DNA of 64,000 nucleotides from Tengunoibacter tsumagoiensis (GTDB lineage Bacteria; Chloroflexota; Ktedonobacteria; Ktedonobacterales; Ktedonobacteraceae). The stretch is taken from positions 4,401,001-4,465,000 of the forward strand of contig NZ_BIFR01000001.1 of the NCBI RefSeq assembly GCF_003967535.1. The letters run 5' to 3'. Under the pieces are notes generated by a model. The model was given only the letters and a program-made list of their open reading frames with translations, had not been told where the DNA came from and searched no databases. Below are positions 18,025-27,837 of the stretch, piece after piece (within the stretch, counting starts at the first letter, position 1; every line of letters begins with the position of its first letter). A program made the position numbers and the translations under genes.

Positions 18025-20246
18025 TGGCTCCTTTGATAACGCTGGTGAGAGCGAACAAAACGTATCTCCTCATAAGAGTATCCCTCACCAAGAGCCTCTT
18101 TAATTGGTGTCAAGATACTATCACCGATCTGATTGATGGCTTCCTGAATAATGCCATACTTCTCAGGGGGGACAAGCCTCTCGATCTCAGTAATCTCGCC
18201 AGCTTCAACCAATGTTGCCAGATGGGTACTGATAGTCGCAGGGCTTAACTGTCGGCGCGTACAGATCTCCTGTAATGTGAATCCTTCTTGATAGAGCGCA
18301 AGGGTCGTCTGATAGGTTGCAGTAATCCCTGATGCTCTTCTCGTGACTGGAGGAGCCTGTTCTTCGGATGGTATGGATTGATCCAGCTCAAGGCCATGTT
18401 CAAGGCAGTAGGCCAGCACAACCTGGAGGAACTGAGGACCATAGGTCTGTAATTTCACGCTCCCTACCCCTGGGAGATCTGCGAATTGTGCCTGGTTTCG
18501 TGGTCGGCGTTGGGCCATCGCCTGCAAGGTGGTATCAGCAAAGACCACATACGGCGGAACCCCTTTTTCATTGGCCAGCTCTTTGCGCAGGTTGCGTAAA
18601 GCCTGCAATAATCCCTGTTCGCCTTCACTCAACTCGCTATGATCACTCTGAGCAACCACTGGACTGGTCTTTTTCGTCTCGACTGACCTGGGCGTGCCCT
18701 GGAGAACTGAGAGCTCAAAGCGCTGATAGCCCTTTAAGATCTCACGGGAACGTTCATTTAAACGTAAGACATGGTGCCCATCAGCACTTTCGCCAACCCA
18801 GCCCTGCTGCAATAATGTACGACCCAACCGCATCCACTCATCTACACTGACATCCTTCCCAATGCCATAGGTAGAGAGCTGATCATGTCGATAGTCGCGA
18901 ATCTTCTGCGTATTGGCTCCCCGTAGCACATCAACAATATGGCGCATACCAAAACGCTGCTGAGTCCGTCCAACACACGAAAGAAATTTTTGCGCATCGA
19001 TGCTACGGTCCTCTAAAACCTGTGGGCGCAGACAATTATCGCAATTCCCACAATGTTCGCCGTTCCACACTTCGCCAAAATAATTGAGGAGCAGTTGGCG
19101 ACGACACAGATGACTATCGCTGTAGGACTGAACCTGCTGCAATTGCTGCAAGGCAATGGCCTGACGCTGCTCGTCTCCATTCTGAGCAATCATAAACTCG
19201 ATCTTAAAGCGATCCCCACCATTAAAGAAGAGCAGACACTGAGCAGGCAGACCATCGCGACCCGCACGACCAGACTCCTGATAATACCCCTCTAAATTTT
19301 TGGGCAGATCATAATGGATGACATTGCGTACATCTGGCTTCCCAATCCCCATCCCAAAAGCAATGGTCGCCACTAAAACCGAAACGTCATCACGAATAAA
19401 ACGGCTCTGATTCTCACTGCGCTCCTCTGCCGCCATACCCGCATGATAGGGAAGAGCCTGGATGCCATCGGCCACAAGATCGCTGCTCAGGCTCTCAACA
19501 TTGGCTCGACTGAGACAGTAGATAATCGTTGCCTCTCCCTGAGCCTTACGCAACAGACGGACAAGCTCTTGATAGGAAGTACGCTGCTTCTGGCGTACCT
19601 CATAATAGAGATTAGGGCGATTAAAACTGGCTATATGCACATGAGGAGAATGAAGGCGAAGCTGCTGGAGGATATCCTGGCGCACAACTTCGGTCGCCGT
19701 TGCCGTCAAGGCCAGAAGTGGCGTCTGCGGATAACGCTGGCGCAGGCGTCCAATCTGTCGATACTCGGGACGAAAATCATGTCCCCATTCGCTCACACAA
19801 TGGGCCTCATCTATGGCCAGTAATGAAAGGCCAAAGCGCTCCTCTACCTGATCAAGAAGCGCTAAAAAGTTTTCGCCCAATAAACGTTCTGGTGCCACAT
19901 ATAACAGCTTAATCTGACCATTGAGCACCTCACGCTCCCGCTGATTACGCTCATACTGGCTCAGGCTGCTATTAATAAAAGTAGCGGCAATCCCATTGGC
20001 CTGTAGACGTTCGACCTGATCTTGCATTAACGCAATCAGTGGTGAGACGACAATCGTCACCCCGGGCAATAATAACGCCGGAAACTGATAGGTGAGAGAT
20101 TTACCACCGCCAGTAGGCATCAACACCAGCGTATCCCGTCCCTCTAAAACAAGCTCAATTATCTGTTGTTGCCCCGGCAAAAACGTAGTAAAACCAAAAT
20201 ATTGTTTAAGTTTCTCTGCTAAATCAATCTCTGCTGCATCAATCAA
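18009..20246 (-). CDS. recQ: ATP-dependent DNA helicase RecQ
   Basis: 745 residues. Helicase domain with Walker A TGGGKS, DEAH box (AIDEAHCVSEWGHDFRPEY) and motif VI QESGRAGRDG. Next comes the RecQ zinc-binding region (CRRQLLLNYFGE, CGNCDNC) and winged helix. An HRDC domain follows (RKELANEKGVPPYVVFADTT), then a C-terminal HTH-40-like module (EGFTLQEICTRRQLSPATIS). It unwinds DNA 3'-5' in recombination and fork repair. The start is TTG at 20246 with GAGGAG ten bases upstream; there is no in-frame ATG near it. The last codons and the TGA lie in a copy of the palindromic repeat. Confidence 0.93.
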   Translation of the reverse strand: MIDAAEIDLAEKLKQYFGFTTFLPGQQQIIELVLEGRDTLVLMPTGGGKSLTYQFPALLLPGVTIVVSPLIALMQDQVERLQANGIAATFINSSLSQYERNQREREVLNGQIKLLYVAPERLLGENFLALLDQVEERFGLSLLAIDEAHCVSEWGHDFRPEYRQIGRLRQRYPQTPLLALTATATEVVRQDILQQLRLHSPHVHIASFNRPNLYYEVRQKQRTSYQELVRLLRKAQGEATIIYCLSRANVESLSSDLVADGIQALPYHAGMAAEERSENQSRFIRDDVSVLVATIAFGMGIGKPDVRNVIHYDLPKNLEGYYQESGRAGRDGLPAQCLLFFNGGDRFKIEFMIAQNGDEQRQAIALQQLQQVQSYSDSHLCRRQLLLNYFGEVWNGEHCGNCDNCLRPQVLEDRSIDAQKFLSCVGRTQQRFGMRHIVDVLRGANTQKIRDYRHDQLSTYGIGKDVSVDEWMRLGRTLLQQGWVGESADGHHVLRLNERSREILKGYQRFELSVLQGTPRSVETKKTSPVVAQSDHSELSEGEQGLLQALRNLRKELANEKGVPPYVVFADTTLQAMAQRRPRNQAQFADLPGVGSVKLQTYGPQFLQVVLAYCLEHGLELDQSIPSEEQAPPVTRRASGITATYQTTLALYQEGFTLQEICTRRQLSPATISTHLATLVEAGEITEIERLVPPEKYGIIQEAINQIGDSILTPIKEALGEGYSYEEIRFVRSHQRYQRSQGDHE

Positions 20247-20620
20247 CTAAGGTAATCTCCTCTTTTTGATCTATACGCCAAAGAAACAGGCACTAATATA
20301 TATACGCATAGAATGCTCTTTTCTAAGCATATCAGAAGCGTGGCTTCAGAACAAGTTGCTCTCTTCAGATTACGCCATATTGGAACACTCTACTCCAGAC
20401 GAATCTTCTATAGGATACCAGATATAAAGCACCATATTTTTAATCTCTACTTCGACAAATACTTGAGAAACCAAATCTCAGATGATCGCGTTTAGGCAAG
20501 AGTAGCATTGTATCATGCATATTCGCCGTTGAATGTAGAAAATTGAACTTCGAATTACACATGTAGGTTCTCATCGTAGTGGTGTTTTTCATCAATCAGT
20601 CCACTTTAGAGGAGTTACAC
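20247..20620. other. Divergent intergenic region
   Basis: No gene or clear hairpin is visible. It should contain the promoters of recQ (minus) and the CHRD-like gene (plus). Confidence 0.35.
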
Positions 20621-21472
20621 ATGTCCCATACCATCAAAACGCTGCTCTGGACAGGCTTTCTCAGCCTGCTCTTGCTTACCAGTACAGCGTTGACAAACGC
20701 ATCGGTGCAGGCTCGATCAGCGCTCCCAACTCTCACTGGTGCGCTTGCGCTTCTCCGCCATGCACCAGCCGGGGTAGCCAATTTACGCTGGAACCCCACA
20801 ACAAAAGGTCTGATTGTGACGATCAAGGTTGAGGGATTGCAGGCCAATACGCATCATCCTGCTCATATCCATTCCGGGCTGTGTCCTACGGATGGTCCAA
20901 TCGTTTATAAGCTCAACGATGTTGTTGCGGATGCTGCTGGCAATGGTACTTCTCAGACTATGATTACTAACGTTACGAATGGGATTCCGGCCACAGCCTG
21001 GCATATCAATGTTCATAGCGGCCCCACTCTGAATACACCTGCTGAGGCTCTCCCGGTGGCGTGCGGCAACGTGAAGAATACTCAAACTCTGACGACTCAA
21101 CCCCAGGCGGTCACAACAGCGTTAGGATCTGTTGCTACAGCAGCCAATCAGAATGTGATGGGTGCTACGTACCTGACATTGACCGGTACAACCTTAACGG
21201 TTCGCACAATGGTTGCTAATCTGGTTCCGGGGACGGCCCATGCCTTTCATATTCATGCAGGCAGTTGCGAAAGCCAGCTACCAGGTACTATTCTTTATAA
21301 GCTTAATAATCTGGTAGCTGGCCCCGATGGTACGGCCACGTCAACGACAACGATTCAGAATGTAACAACGATTCCTGCAACAGGTTGGTACATCAATCTT
21401 CACTTTAGCACAAACCTCGCTACTCAACCAGGCTATGATGTCATCGCCTGTGGCAATGTCATCAGTCATTGA
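20621..21472 (+). CDS. Secreted protein with two CHRD-like domains
   Basis: 283 residues. A signal peptide (1-32, likely cleaved near NASVQA) is followed by two homologous halves. Each has the His-rich strand pattern of CHRD domains: AHIHSGLCPTDGPIVYKLND and AFHIHAGSCESQLPGTILYK, then PATAWHINVHSG and PATGWYINLHFS, and a closing Cys in ACGN. CHRD domains are extracellular beta-barrels of unclear function in bacteria; the HIH and NVH histidines hint at metal binding. The ATG at 20621 has GAGGAG eight bases upstream; a start at 20579 would add 14 residues before the signal peptide. Confidence 0.82.
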   Translation: MSHTIKTLLWTGFLSLLLLTSTALTNASVQARSALPTLTGALALLRHAPAGVANLRWNPTTKGLIVTIKVEGLQANTHHPAHIHSGLCPTDGPIVYKLNDVVADAAGNGTSQTMITNVTNGIPATAWHINVHSGPTLNTPAEALPVACGNVKNTQTLTTQPQAVTTALGSVATAANQNVMGATYLTLTGTTLTVRTMVANLVPGTAHAFHIHAGSCESQLPGTILYKLNNLVAGPDGTATSTTTIQNVTTIPATGWYINLHFSTNLATQPGYDVIACGNVISH

Positions 21473-21480
21473 CATAAATG

Positions 21481-21780
21481 GGCGACCATCATGCCGACGT
21501 CCTTGGGCGATAATCGCTGATGGGGTGTGATGGGGGGGTATGGGGAGGGGGTGGAAATCGGGCGGCGTGGGTTCCTGCGGCCATCATGAATGATGGGCCC
21601 TTACATTCTTGAGCGATAAATCGATTTTGGGGCGCAATGGGGGGTATGGGGAGGGGGTGGAACCGGGGCGGCGTGGGTTCCTGCGGCCATCATGAATGAT
21701 GGGCCCTTCTCGTTTATGCGATAAATCGCTTTTGGGGTGCAATTTATTGCATGAGGGGGTGGGCCCATCATTCATATGTG
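21481..21780. repeat. Inverted-orientation array of the palindromic repeat, about 106-bp period
   Basis: Core copies GGCCATCATGAATGATGGGCC lie at 21579-21599 and 21685-21705, with partial copies near 21486 and at 21765-21775. Relative to the 17.7-kb array the units are reversed. The associated small palindromes differ: GCGATAATCGC, GCGATAAATCGATT, GCGATAAATCGC, TGCAATTTATTGCA. The array fills the gap between the convergent CHRD-like gene and kdpC. Confidence 0.88.
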
Positions 21781-21820
21781 ATCCTTATCTTTCTGTGGGG
21801 CATTCAGAAGAAGAAAGATC

Positions 21821-22516
21821 TTATTGTAATTGATCCAGAGCAATATTCAGGTTTAAGACATTAACATGGGGCTCGCCAAAGATCCACAGGAAACGGCCAT
21901 CGATATGATCAGTGACCAGTTGTTTGACCTTTGCCGGGTCCAGCCCGCGCTCCTGAGCCACGCGATCTACCTGCAGGTAGGCCGACTCGGGAGAGATGTC
22001 GGGGTCCAGGCCAGAGGCTGAGGCGGTTACCATATCCGAGGGCACCTTTGTATCTGCTGAGAGATGATTCTCTTTACGGAACTGATCAGCATAGTTATTC
22101 ACACCAGCATAGCTGCCTGGAATGGTATAGGTATTTTTCTGCCCTGCAACAGGGGTAGCGTTGGCGGGGACAGGGGTTCCATCAGCAATGGTGACCTGGC
22201 TTCCATTGCCATTGAGCAGAGAGCCGTTCGTCGGTCCAAGATTCGAGCCAGATGAGTTATCCGCCGAATAGGGCTGAGGTGTGCCCGTTGATGCGTTGAT
22301 CGTTACCGAAGGTCGCCCATGAAAGTATTTGGCCGAGCTCCACTGCTGGCCAATCAGATCGGAGCCAACTGCCTTGCCATTGACCATGTGAATACTTCCA
22401 TTTGCCTGATTATGAAACAGGAGCTGGCCCAGGCCAGTTACGATAGCAGGATAGATAAAACCGGTCACTATCACAAAAATGACTGTGATCATTAGAGCCG
22501 GACGAAGATGTTTCAT
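21821..22516 (-). CDS. kdpC: Potassium-transporting ATPase subunit KdpC
   Basis: 231 residues. One N-terminal membrane helix (LMITVIFVIVTGFIYPAIVT), then the periplasmic domain with GSDLIGQQWSSAKYFHGRPS, SGLDPDISPESAYLQVDRVA and DHIDGRFLWIFGEPHVNVLNLN. KdpC stabilises the KdpA-KdpB complex. A low-complexity Asn/Gly/Thr insert (about 80-145) makes it longer than the roughly 190-residue enterobacterial protein. The ATG at 22516 lies after AAAGGAAC; an upstream start adds ten residues without support. It is the last gene of the kdp operon. Confidence 0.94.
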   Translation of the reverse strand: MKHLRPALMITVIFVIVTGFIYPAIVTGLGQLLFHNQANGSIHMVNGKAVGSDLIGQQWSSAKYFHGRPSVTINASTGTPQPYSADNSSGSNLGPTNGSLLNGNGSQVTIADGTPVPANATPVAGQKNTYTIPGSYAGVNNYADQFRKENHLSADTKVPSDMVTASASGLDPDISPESAYLQVDRVAQERGLDPAKVKQLVTDHIDGRFLWIFGEPHVNVLNLNIALDQLQ

Positions 22517-22588
22517 TCCCTTTGTTCCTTTTCCCACGTAGAGCACATGGCAACCATGTGCCCTACGCCATAAAGTGTTTCTACAACA

Positions 22589-24751
22589 CTAGAGTGTCAG
22601 GTGGAGCACCTGAAGGATGACATCAATGAGCTTAATACCGATGAATGGGATGATGATACCACCTACTCCATAGATCAAGAGGTTATTACGGAGTAACGGC
22701 CCGGCACCAATTGGACGATACTTTACTCCACGCAGAGCCAGTGGGACCAGAGCGATGATGATCAAGGCATTGAAGATCACGGCTGACAGAACGGCGCTAT
22801 GTGGTGTTGCCAGATGCATGATGTTGAGGGCATTCAGTTCTGGAAATGTCGACATAAACATCGCTGGAATGATTGCAAAGTACTTGGCCACGTCATTGGC
22901 AATGCTAAAAGTGGTGAGCGCTCCACGGGTGATCAGCAGCTGCTTGCCAACCTCCACAACTTCGATCAACTTTGTGGGGTTAGAGTCCAGGTCGATCATG
23001 TTGGCGGCCTCTTTCGCTGCCTGTGTCCCTGTATTCATGGCTACGCCAACATCTGCCTGAGCCAGAGCTGGAGCATCGTTGGTACCATCTCCGGTCATTG
23101 CCACCAGACGGCCACCTACCTGCTGCTCTTTAATGAGCTTCATCTTGGTCTCAGGTGTGGCCTGGGCCAGGAAATCGTCAACACCTGCTTCTTGCGAGAT
23201 CGCTGCAGCGGTCAATGGATTATCGCCCGTGATCATAATCGTGCGAATGCCCATCTTACGCAACTGATCAAAGCGCTCACGCATCCCAGATTTGACGATA
23301 TCTTTGAGCTCAATGACTCCCAGTAGACGCGCTTTCCCATCCGCTCCAGTCTCTGCAACGGCAAGAGGAGTGCTACCAGCACGAGCGATCTCGTCAACGG
23401 TCTGCTTGAGCTCTTCGCTCTGTGCTCCACCCAGTTCGGAGACGTAGGCGATTACTGAATCCGATGCACCTTTGCGGATCGAGCGGGTCGCGGTCAAGGT
23501 TCCCACTCCCCCGGCACCGCTCCCCAGATCAACGCCACTCATACGCGTCTGCGCGGTGAAGGGCACAAAGGTCGCTGTCGGTTGAGGCTCAACCTGCAAT
23601 CCATAGCGCTCACGAGCCAGTTCAACAATGGAGCGCCCTTCTGGCGTCTCGTCGGAGAGGCTCGAAAGCAGGGCAGCCTGGGCCAGTTCTTTCTCATCTA
23701 CACCGCTCAATGGTACAAAGCGGCTTGCACGACGATTTCCCAGCGTGATCGTGCCAGTCTTATCTAACAAGAGGACATCCACGTCACCGGCTGCCTCGAC
23801 CGCACGTCCACTCATGGCTAAGACATTACGCTGCACCATGCGGTCCATTCCTGCAATACCAATCGCTGAAAGCAGACCACCAATCGTCGTGGGGATCAGA
23901 CAGATAAGCAAGGCGATCAAGGTCGTGATTGAGACGGCTTTGCCCGAATAGATCGCAAAGGGCTCAAGGGAGACACAGACCAGGACGAAGATGATCGTTA
24001 AGCTTGCCAACAAGATATTGAGGGCAATCTCGTTCGGCGTCTTCTGGCGAGCGGCCCCTTCAACCAGGGCAATCATACGATCCAGGAAGGTCTCGCCTGG
24101 ATTGGCGCTGATCTTGACGACGATCCAGTCTGACAGGACGGTAGTACCGCCAGTGACAGCGCTACGATCGCCGCCGCTTTCACGAATCACTGGAGCAGAT
24201 TCGCCTGTAATGGCCGATTCATCAACGGAGGCCACTCCATCCACAATCTCTCCATCGCTTGGGATGACATCTCCGGCCTCAACCAGTACAAGATCTCCCT
24301 TGCGCAGTTCAGGGGCCGAGACCTGTTCAACCTTACTTGTCCGGTCGCTCCCTGAGAGACGTTTTGCGATGGTGGTTGTACGCGCTTTGCGCAGGGTATC
24401 AGCCTGAGCTTTTCCGCGCCCCTCTGCCATTGCCTCTGCGAAGTTCGCAAAGATGACGGTAAACCAGAGCCAGATCGTGACGCCCAGCACAAAGATAATC
24501 TCGTTGTTCAGATCGCCCTGGGGCAGCTCTCTGGTGGGCTGTGTAAACAACCAGAGACGGAAAAACTCAATCGTGGTGACCACGCTTCCGATCTCTACAA
24601 CAAACATAACAGGATTCTTTAACTGCCAGCGTGGGTCTAATTTTTTCAGTGAATCAATGGTCGCGCGACGAATAATGGTTGGATCAAAGATAGAGAGGTC
24701 CTTTTTGCGGTGACTCTTCACATCTTGCGTTTCAAGTGAGTTGGTACTCAT
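22589..24751 (-). CDS. kdpB: Potassium-transporting P-type ATPase subunit KdpB
   Basis: 720 residues. P-type ATPase with DKTGTIT (phosphorylated Asp), the actuator loop ITGESAPVI, hinge [16 protein letters not shown] and TGDNPLTA. The membrane motif [17 protein letters not shown] is typical of KdpB. It hydrolyses ATP to drive high-affinity K+ uptake through KdpA. Two start codons are near: ATG 24760 lies one base after AGAAGG, ATG 24751 ten bases after it. The second is chosen. Confidence 0.96.
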   Translation of the reverse strand: MSTNSLETQDVKSHRKKDLSIFDPTIIRRATIDSLKKLDPRWQLKNPVMFVVEIGSVVTTIEFFRLWLFTQPTRELPQGDLNNEIIFVLGVTIWLWFTVIFANFAEAMAEGRGKAQADTLRKARTTTIAKRLSGSDRTSKVEQVSAPELRKGDLVLVEAGDVIPSDGEIVDGVASVDESAITGESAPVIRESGGDRSAVTGGTTVLSDWIVVKISANPGETFLDRMIALVEGAARQKTPNEIALNILLASLTIIFVLVCVSLEPFAIYSGKAVSITTLIALLICLIPTTIGGLLSAIGIAGMDRMVQRNVLAMSGRAVEAAGDVDVLLLDKTGTITLGNRRASRFVPLSGVDEKELAQAALLSSLSDETPEGRSIVELARERYGLQVEPQPTATFVPFTAQTRMSGVDLGSGAGGVGTLTATRSIRKGASDSVIAYVSELGGAQSEELKQTVDEIARAGSTPLAVAETGADGKARLLGVIELKDIVKSGMRERFDQLRKMGIRTIMITGDNPLTAAAISQEAGVDDFLAQATPETKMKLIKEQQVGGRLVAMTGDGTNDAPALAQADVGVAMNTGTQAAKEAANMIDLDSNPTKLIEVVEVGKQLLITRGALTTFSIANDVAKYFAIIPAMFMSTFPELNALNIMHLATPHSAVLSAVIFNALIIIALVPLALRGVKYRPIGAGPLLRNNLLIYGVGGIIIPFIGIKLIDVILQVLHLTL

Positions 24752-24838
24752 CGTTTGCATACCTTCTTATCGATACAGACTGCCGTTCAATACTGCTCTG
24801 CCGTGTTGAACAAGGTCAGGTGAACATGCAAAACAAAA

Positions 24839-26575
24839 CTAGAAAGTTTTACCCGCATTCATCAGCAAGTGCTCAACAATGGGCCCCAGTGAGTAGGCAG
24901 GGAAGTAGGTAAGCGCACCAACGATCAGAATAATGCCGATCAGTAGCGAGATAAAGAGAGGTCCAGTCGTTGGGAAGGTCCCCAGCCCTGCTGTGACGAC
25001 TCTTTTACGCACCAGCGAGCCCGCTAATGCCATGACTGGTATCAGGAAGGCGAAGCGACCAATAAGCATCGCAGCCCCCAGGGTCCAGTTATAGAAGGGC
25101 GTATTGCCAGTCAATCCGCCAAAGGCAGATCCATTATTGCCATTCGTTGAGGTATAGGCATACAGGATTTCGGAGAGTCCATGAGGGCCTGCATTGGCAA
25201 TCGAGCTTGTTCCCATCGGCAACACTGATGCCACTGCGGTAAAACCCAATATCGAGGCTGGCAAGATGAGAATAGCCAGTGAGGCCATCATAATCTCTTT
25301 TCGCTCAATCTTTTTCCCCAGATATTCGGGCGTACGACCAACCATCAGGCCTGCAATAAAGACTGACAGGATGGCAAAGACGACCATACCATAATGGCCC
25401 GAGCCAACACCACCAAAGACGATCTCACCCAACGCGATATTCAGCAGCGGGATCATCCCGGCGATCGGAATATAACTATCATGCATACTATTCACAGCAC
25501 CACAAGAGGTAACGGTTGTGATATCAGCGAAGAGCACCGAATCTGTGATGCCAAAGCGCACCTCTTTCCCTTCCATGTTGCCACCCGACTGCGTCGAAGT
25601 TGCCGTCTGATCCACAGATTTGGGGAAAAGAGGATTGCCAGATTGCTCTAGAGGGAGCATAACAAAGATACCTACTAGGACCAGAATCAGCGATGCAATC
25701 CAGAGTACCCAGCCCTGACGCGTATCCCCCGCCATCTTCCCAAACATATAGAAGAGTCCAGCCGGAATGGAGATGATCGAGAGAATGGTTAAGATATTTG
25801 TAAAGGCGTTAGGATTTTCAAATGGGTGAGCGGAGTTGGCGTTAAAGAAGCCGCCACCGTTGGTTCCAAAGTTTTTGATAAATTCCTGCGAGGCCACCGG
25901 GCCCTGGGCGAGAATCTGTGTCTGCCCATCCAGGGTATGAATGGTCAAATAAGGCGAAAAGTTCTGGATGACGCCTTGAGAGACAAGAATAAGTGCACCA
26001 ACAATAGAGATTGGGAGCAGGATATAGAGCACGCAGCGGGTGAAATCCACCCAGAAATTGCCCAGATGCTGAGCGCTCCGGCGGGTGAAGCCGCGCATGA
26101 CGGCCACTGCCAGTGCAATACCCGTCGCTGCCGACGCGAAATTATGGAAGGCAAGACCAACCATCTGGCTCAGATAGGTCATCGTCTGCTCGCCGCCATA
26201 GTTCTGCCAGTTCGTATTGGTGGTAAAGCTCACGGCTGTATTCCAGGCCAGAGCTGGCTCTACGTTGACAAGATTCTGCGGGTTAAACAAAGATCCATGC
26301 CATTGCTGCGTCTCTAAAATAACAAATGTCAGCAGAAGGCCCACAATGCTAAACAGCAACATTGCAATGGTATAGCCCAACCAGGTCTGCTCTTCCTCTG
26401 CCTTGACGCCAGCGATGCGATAGAAAAATTTCTCCACTGGGACAAGCACAGGCGATAACCAGCTGCGTTCTCCACTAAACACATTGGTCATATACAGACC
26501 AATGGGCTTCGTAACCAGCGCTACCAGGAGCACAAAAACCGCAATCTGGATCAGGCTATTGAGGGTTATAGGCAT
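24839..26575 (-). CDS. kdpA: Potassium-transporting ATPase channel-like subunit KdpA
   Basis: 578 residues, about ten membrane helices, full length. Four pore-loop filters are visible around SFTTNTNWQNYGGE, FGTNGGGFFNANSAHPFENP, TSCGAVNSMHD and the C-terminal STNGNNGSAFGGL block. KdpA binds and passes K+ in the Kdp complex at micromolar external K+. The ATG at 26575 is preceded by GAGGTAACAGTATT. kdpB starts 87 bases after the stop. Confidence 0.96.
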   Translation of the reverse strand: MPITLNSLIQIAVFVLLVALVTKPIGLYMTNVFSGERSWLSPVLVPVEKFFYRIAGVKAEEEQTWLGYTIAMLLFSIVGLLLTFVILETQQWHGSLFNPQNLVNVEPALAWNTAVSFTTNTNWQNYGGEQTMTYLSQMVGLAFHNFASAATGIALAVAVMRGFTRRSAQHLGNFWVDFTRCVLYILLPISIVGALILVSQGVIQNFSPYLTIHTLDGQTQILAQGPVASQEFIKNFGTNGGGFFNANSAHPFENPNAFTNILTILSIISIPAGLFYMFGKMAGDTRQGWVLWIASLILVLVGIFVMLPLEQSGNPLFPKSVDQTATSTQSGGNMEGKEVRFGITDSVLFADITTVTSCGAVNSMHDSYIPIAGMIPLLNIALGEIVFGGVGSGHYGMVVFAILSVFIAGLMVGRTPEYLGKKIERKEIMMASLAILILPASILGFTAVASVLPMGTSSIANAGPHGLSEILYAYTSTNGNNGSAFGGLTGNTPFYNWTLGAAMLIGRFAFLIPVMALAGSLVRKRVVTAGLGTFPTTGPLFISLLIGIILIVGALTYFPAYSLGPIVEHLLMNAGKTF

Positions 26576-26629
26576 AATACTGTTACCTCAATGAAAAAAT
26601 GAATGATAGTAAAAATCACAAACGTTCGA

Positions 26630-26725
26630 TCAGAAACGCTCTGGCGCGAGCAGAGCAATGACGAGATAAATTGTGACAAACAGGGTCACAATTCCCACCA
26701 GGATGTACTCAAGGGGGGTATTCAT
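26630..26725 (-). CDS. kdpF: KdpF small membrane subunit
   Basis: 31 residues, one membrane helix: MNTPLEYILVGIVTLFVTIY, then LVIALLAPERF. Length, single helix and the terminal ERF match KdpF, which stabilises the Kdp complex at the lipid interface. GGAGGAGAGAC stands before the ATG. It lies 54 bases upstream of kdpA on the same strand. Confidence 0.85.
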   Translation of the reverse strand: MNTPLEYILVGIVTLFVTIYLVIALLAPERF

Positions 26726-26761
26726 GTCTCTCCTCCAGGAACACTCTCAGGAACACAATGG

Positions 26762-26857
26762 CTAGAGACGCTCACACCCCTCGGCGAAAGCGATCAATAG
26801 CGCAAAAGAAACAATGCTAGCAAGGATTGCGATGACATCAAGAAGAATCGGGTTCAT
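26762..26857 (-). CDS. Second 31-residue membrane peptide at the head of the kdp operon
   Basis: 31 residues: MNPILLDVIAILASIVSFAL, then LIAFAEGCERL. It has a single hydrophobic helix and a polar CERL end. GAGGAGGT lies eight bases before the ATG. It sits 36 bases upstream of kdpF on the same strand. From memory, short peptides ending in CERL precede kdpF in some actinobacterial operons, so it may be a conserved but poorly studied Kdp accessory. The function is inferred from position only. Confidence 0.75.
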   Translation of the reverse strand: MNPILLDVIAILASIVSFALLIAFAEGCERL

Positions 26858-27025
26858 CGACTTGGACCTCCTCAGGACGATGCGTAAAAGATGAAGACAC
26901 GCTCATTGGAAATGTCTGAAATGTCTCGGCATCTCTCGGTGTCAAGAAAATTCTAGCTGAACAGAGGTCAATATGCGTTCCAAAGAATGTTTTGATCTCT
27001 CAATATTTTCTCTAGATTTCTTTTT

Positions 27026-27043
27026 CATAGCTTGCAAGCTATG
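27026..27043. promoter_or_regulatory. Perfect 18-base palindrome between kdpE and the kdp structural genes
   Basis: CATAGCTTGCAAGCTATG reads the same on both strands and sits two bases after the kdpE stop, about 170 bases upstream of the first kdp structural gene. It could be a short terminator for kdpE or a dimer-binding operator for kdpFABC. Confidence 0.45.
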
Positions 27044-27045
27044 GA

Positions 27046-27744
27046 CTATAGCTCTTCAGGAAAACGGTAGCCAACCCCTGGTACAGTTAAAATAAATTGT
27101 GGGTGCAAGGGATCTGGCTCAATTTTCTGGCGCACCTGCGCGACATAGACATGCAGACTGTGCGTTCGCGACCTGGCCTCTGGACCCCAGACCAGTTGCA
27201 ATAACATCTGACGCGTTAAGATCTTTCCCCGATGGGTGAGAAAGACTTTGAGCAGGTCGTATTCGGTCGGCGTAAGATTAATCTCTTGACTATCTACCTG
27301 CACATCGCGGCGCGCAAAATCCACCCGCAATGGTCCAATCTGAAGCGTCGGGTCCGTTCCCGCTTGAAGCCCCGCTGTATGCCGAAGAGCTGCACGCACA
27401 CGCGCCAGCACCTCTTCAATGCCGAAGGGCTTCTGAATATAATCATCTGCACCCAGATCGAGAGCCTCCACTTTATCGCGCTCCGCCCCCTTGGCCGACA
27501 GCACGATGATTGCCACATTTGCTTCAGCACGAATACGGCGACAGACCTCTAATCCACTTATTCCCGGCAGTACAAGATCCAGGAGAATGACATCTGGACG
27601 CTGCTGAAACGTGATTTTAAGCGCCTCCTCGCCAGTTCGAGCCGTCAACACGCGATACCCATGCGCCATCAGGCTGCGGCGAAGGGCCCGTAAAATTTCA
27701 ATTTCATCATCAACCACGAGAATGTGGGCTCCAGGCTTATTCAT
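27046..27744 (-). CDS. kdpE: KdpE-like OmpR-family response regulator
   Basis: 232 residues. Receiver domain with the acidic pair in VVDDE, phosphorylated Asp in VILLDLVLPG and Lys in YIQKPFG. The C-terminal winged helix carries INLTPTEYDLLKVFLTHRGK and HVYVAQVRQKIEPDP. It presumably activates kdpFABC when the sensor phosphorylates it. The ATG at 27744 has GGAGAAGAA upstream; a frame open to 27822 adds 26 residues with no ribosome site. The sensor gene ends 93 bases upstream. Confidence 0.9.
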   Translation of the reverse strand: MNKPGAHILVVDDEIEILRALRRSLMAHGYRVLTARTGEEALKITFQQRPDVILLDLVLPGISGLEVCRRIRAEANVAIIVLSAKGAERDKVEALDLGADDYIQKPFGIEEVLARVRAALRHTAGLQAGTDPTLQIGPLRVDFARRDVQVDSQEINLTPTEYDLLKVFLTHRGKILTRQMLLQLVWGPEARSRTHSLHVYVAQVRQKIEPDPLHPQFILTVPGVGYRFPEEL

Positions 27745-27837
27745 AGTTCTTCTCCATTCCCAATCCGCTTCTTGAGCATTATTTCCTTCTTCAGCTGGTA
27801 CATATAGTGCTCTCCATGCCATTTACTCATCATTTAC

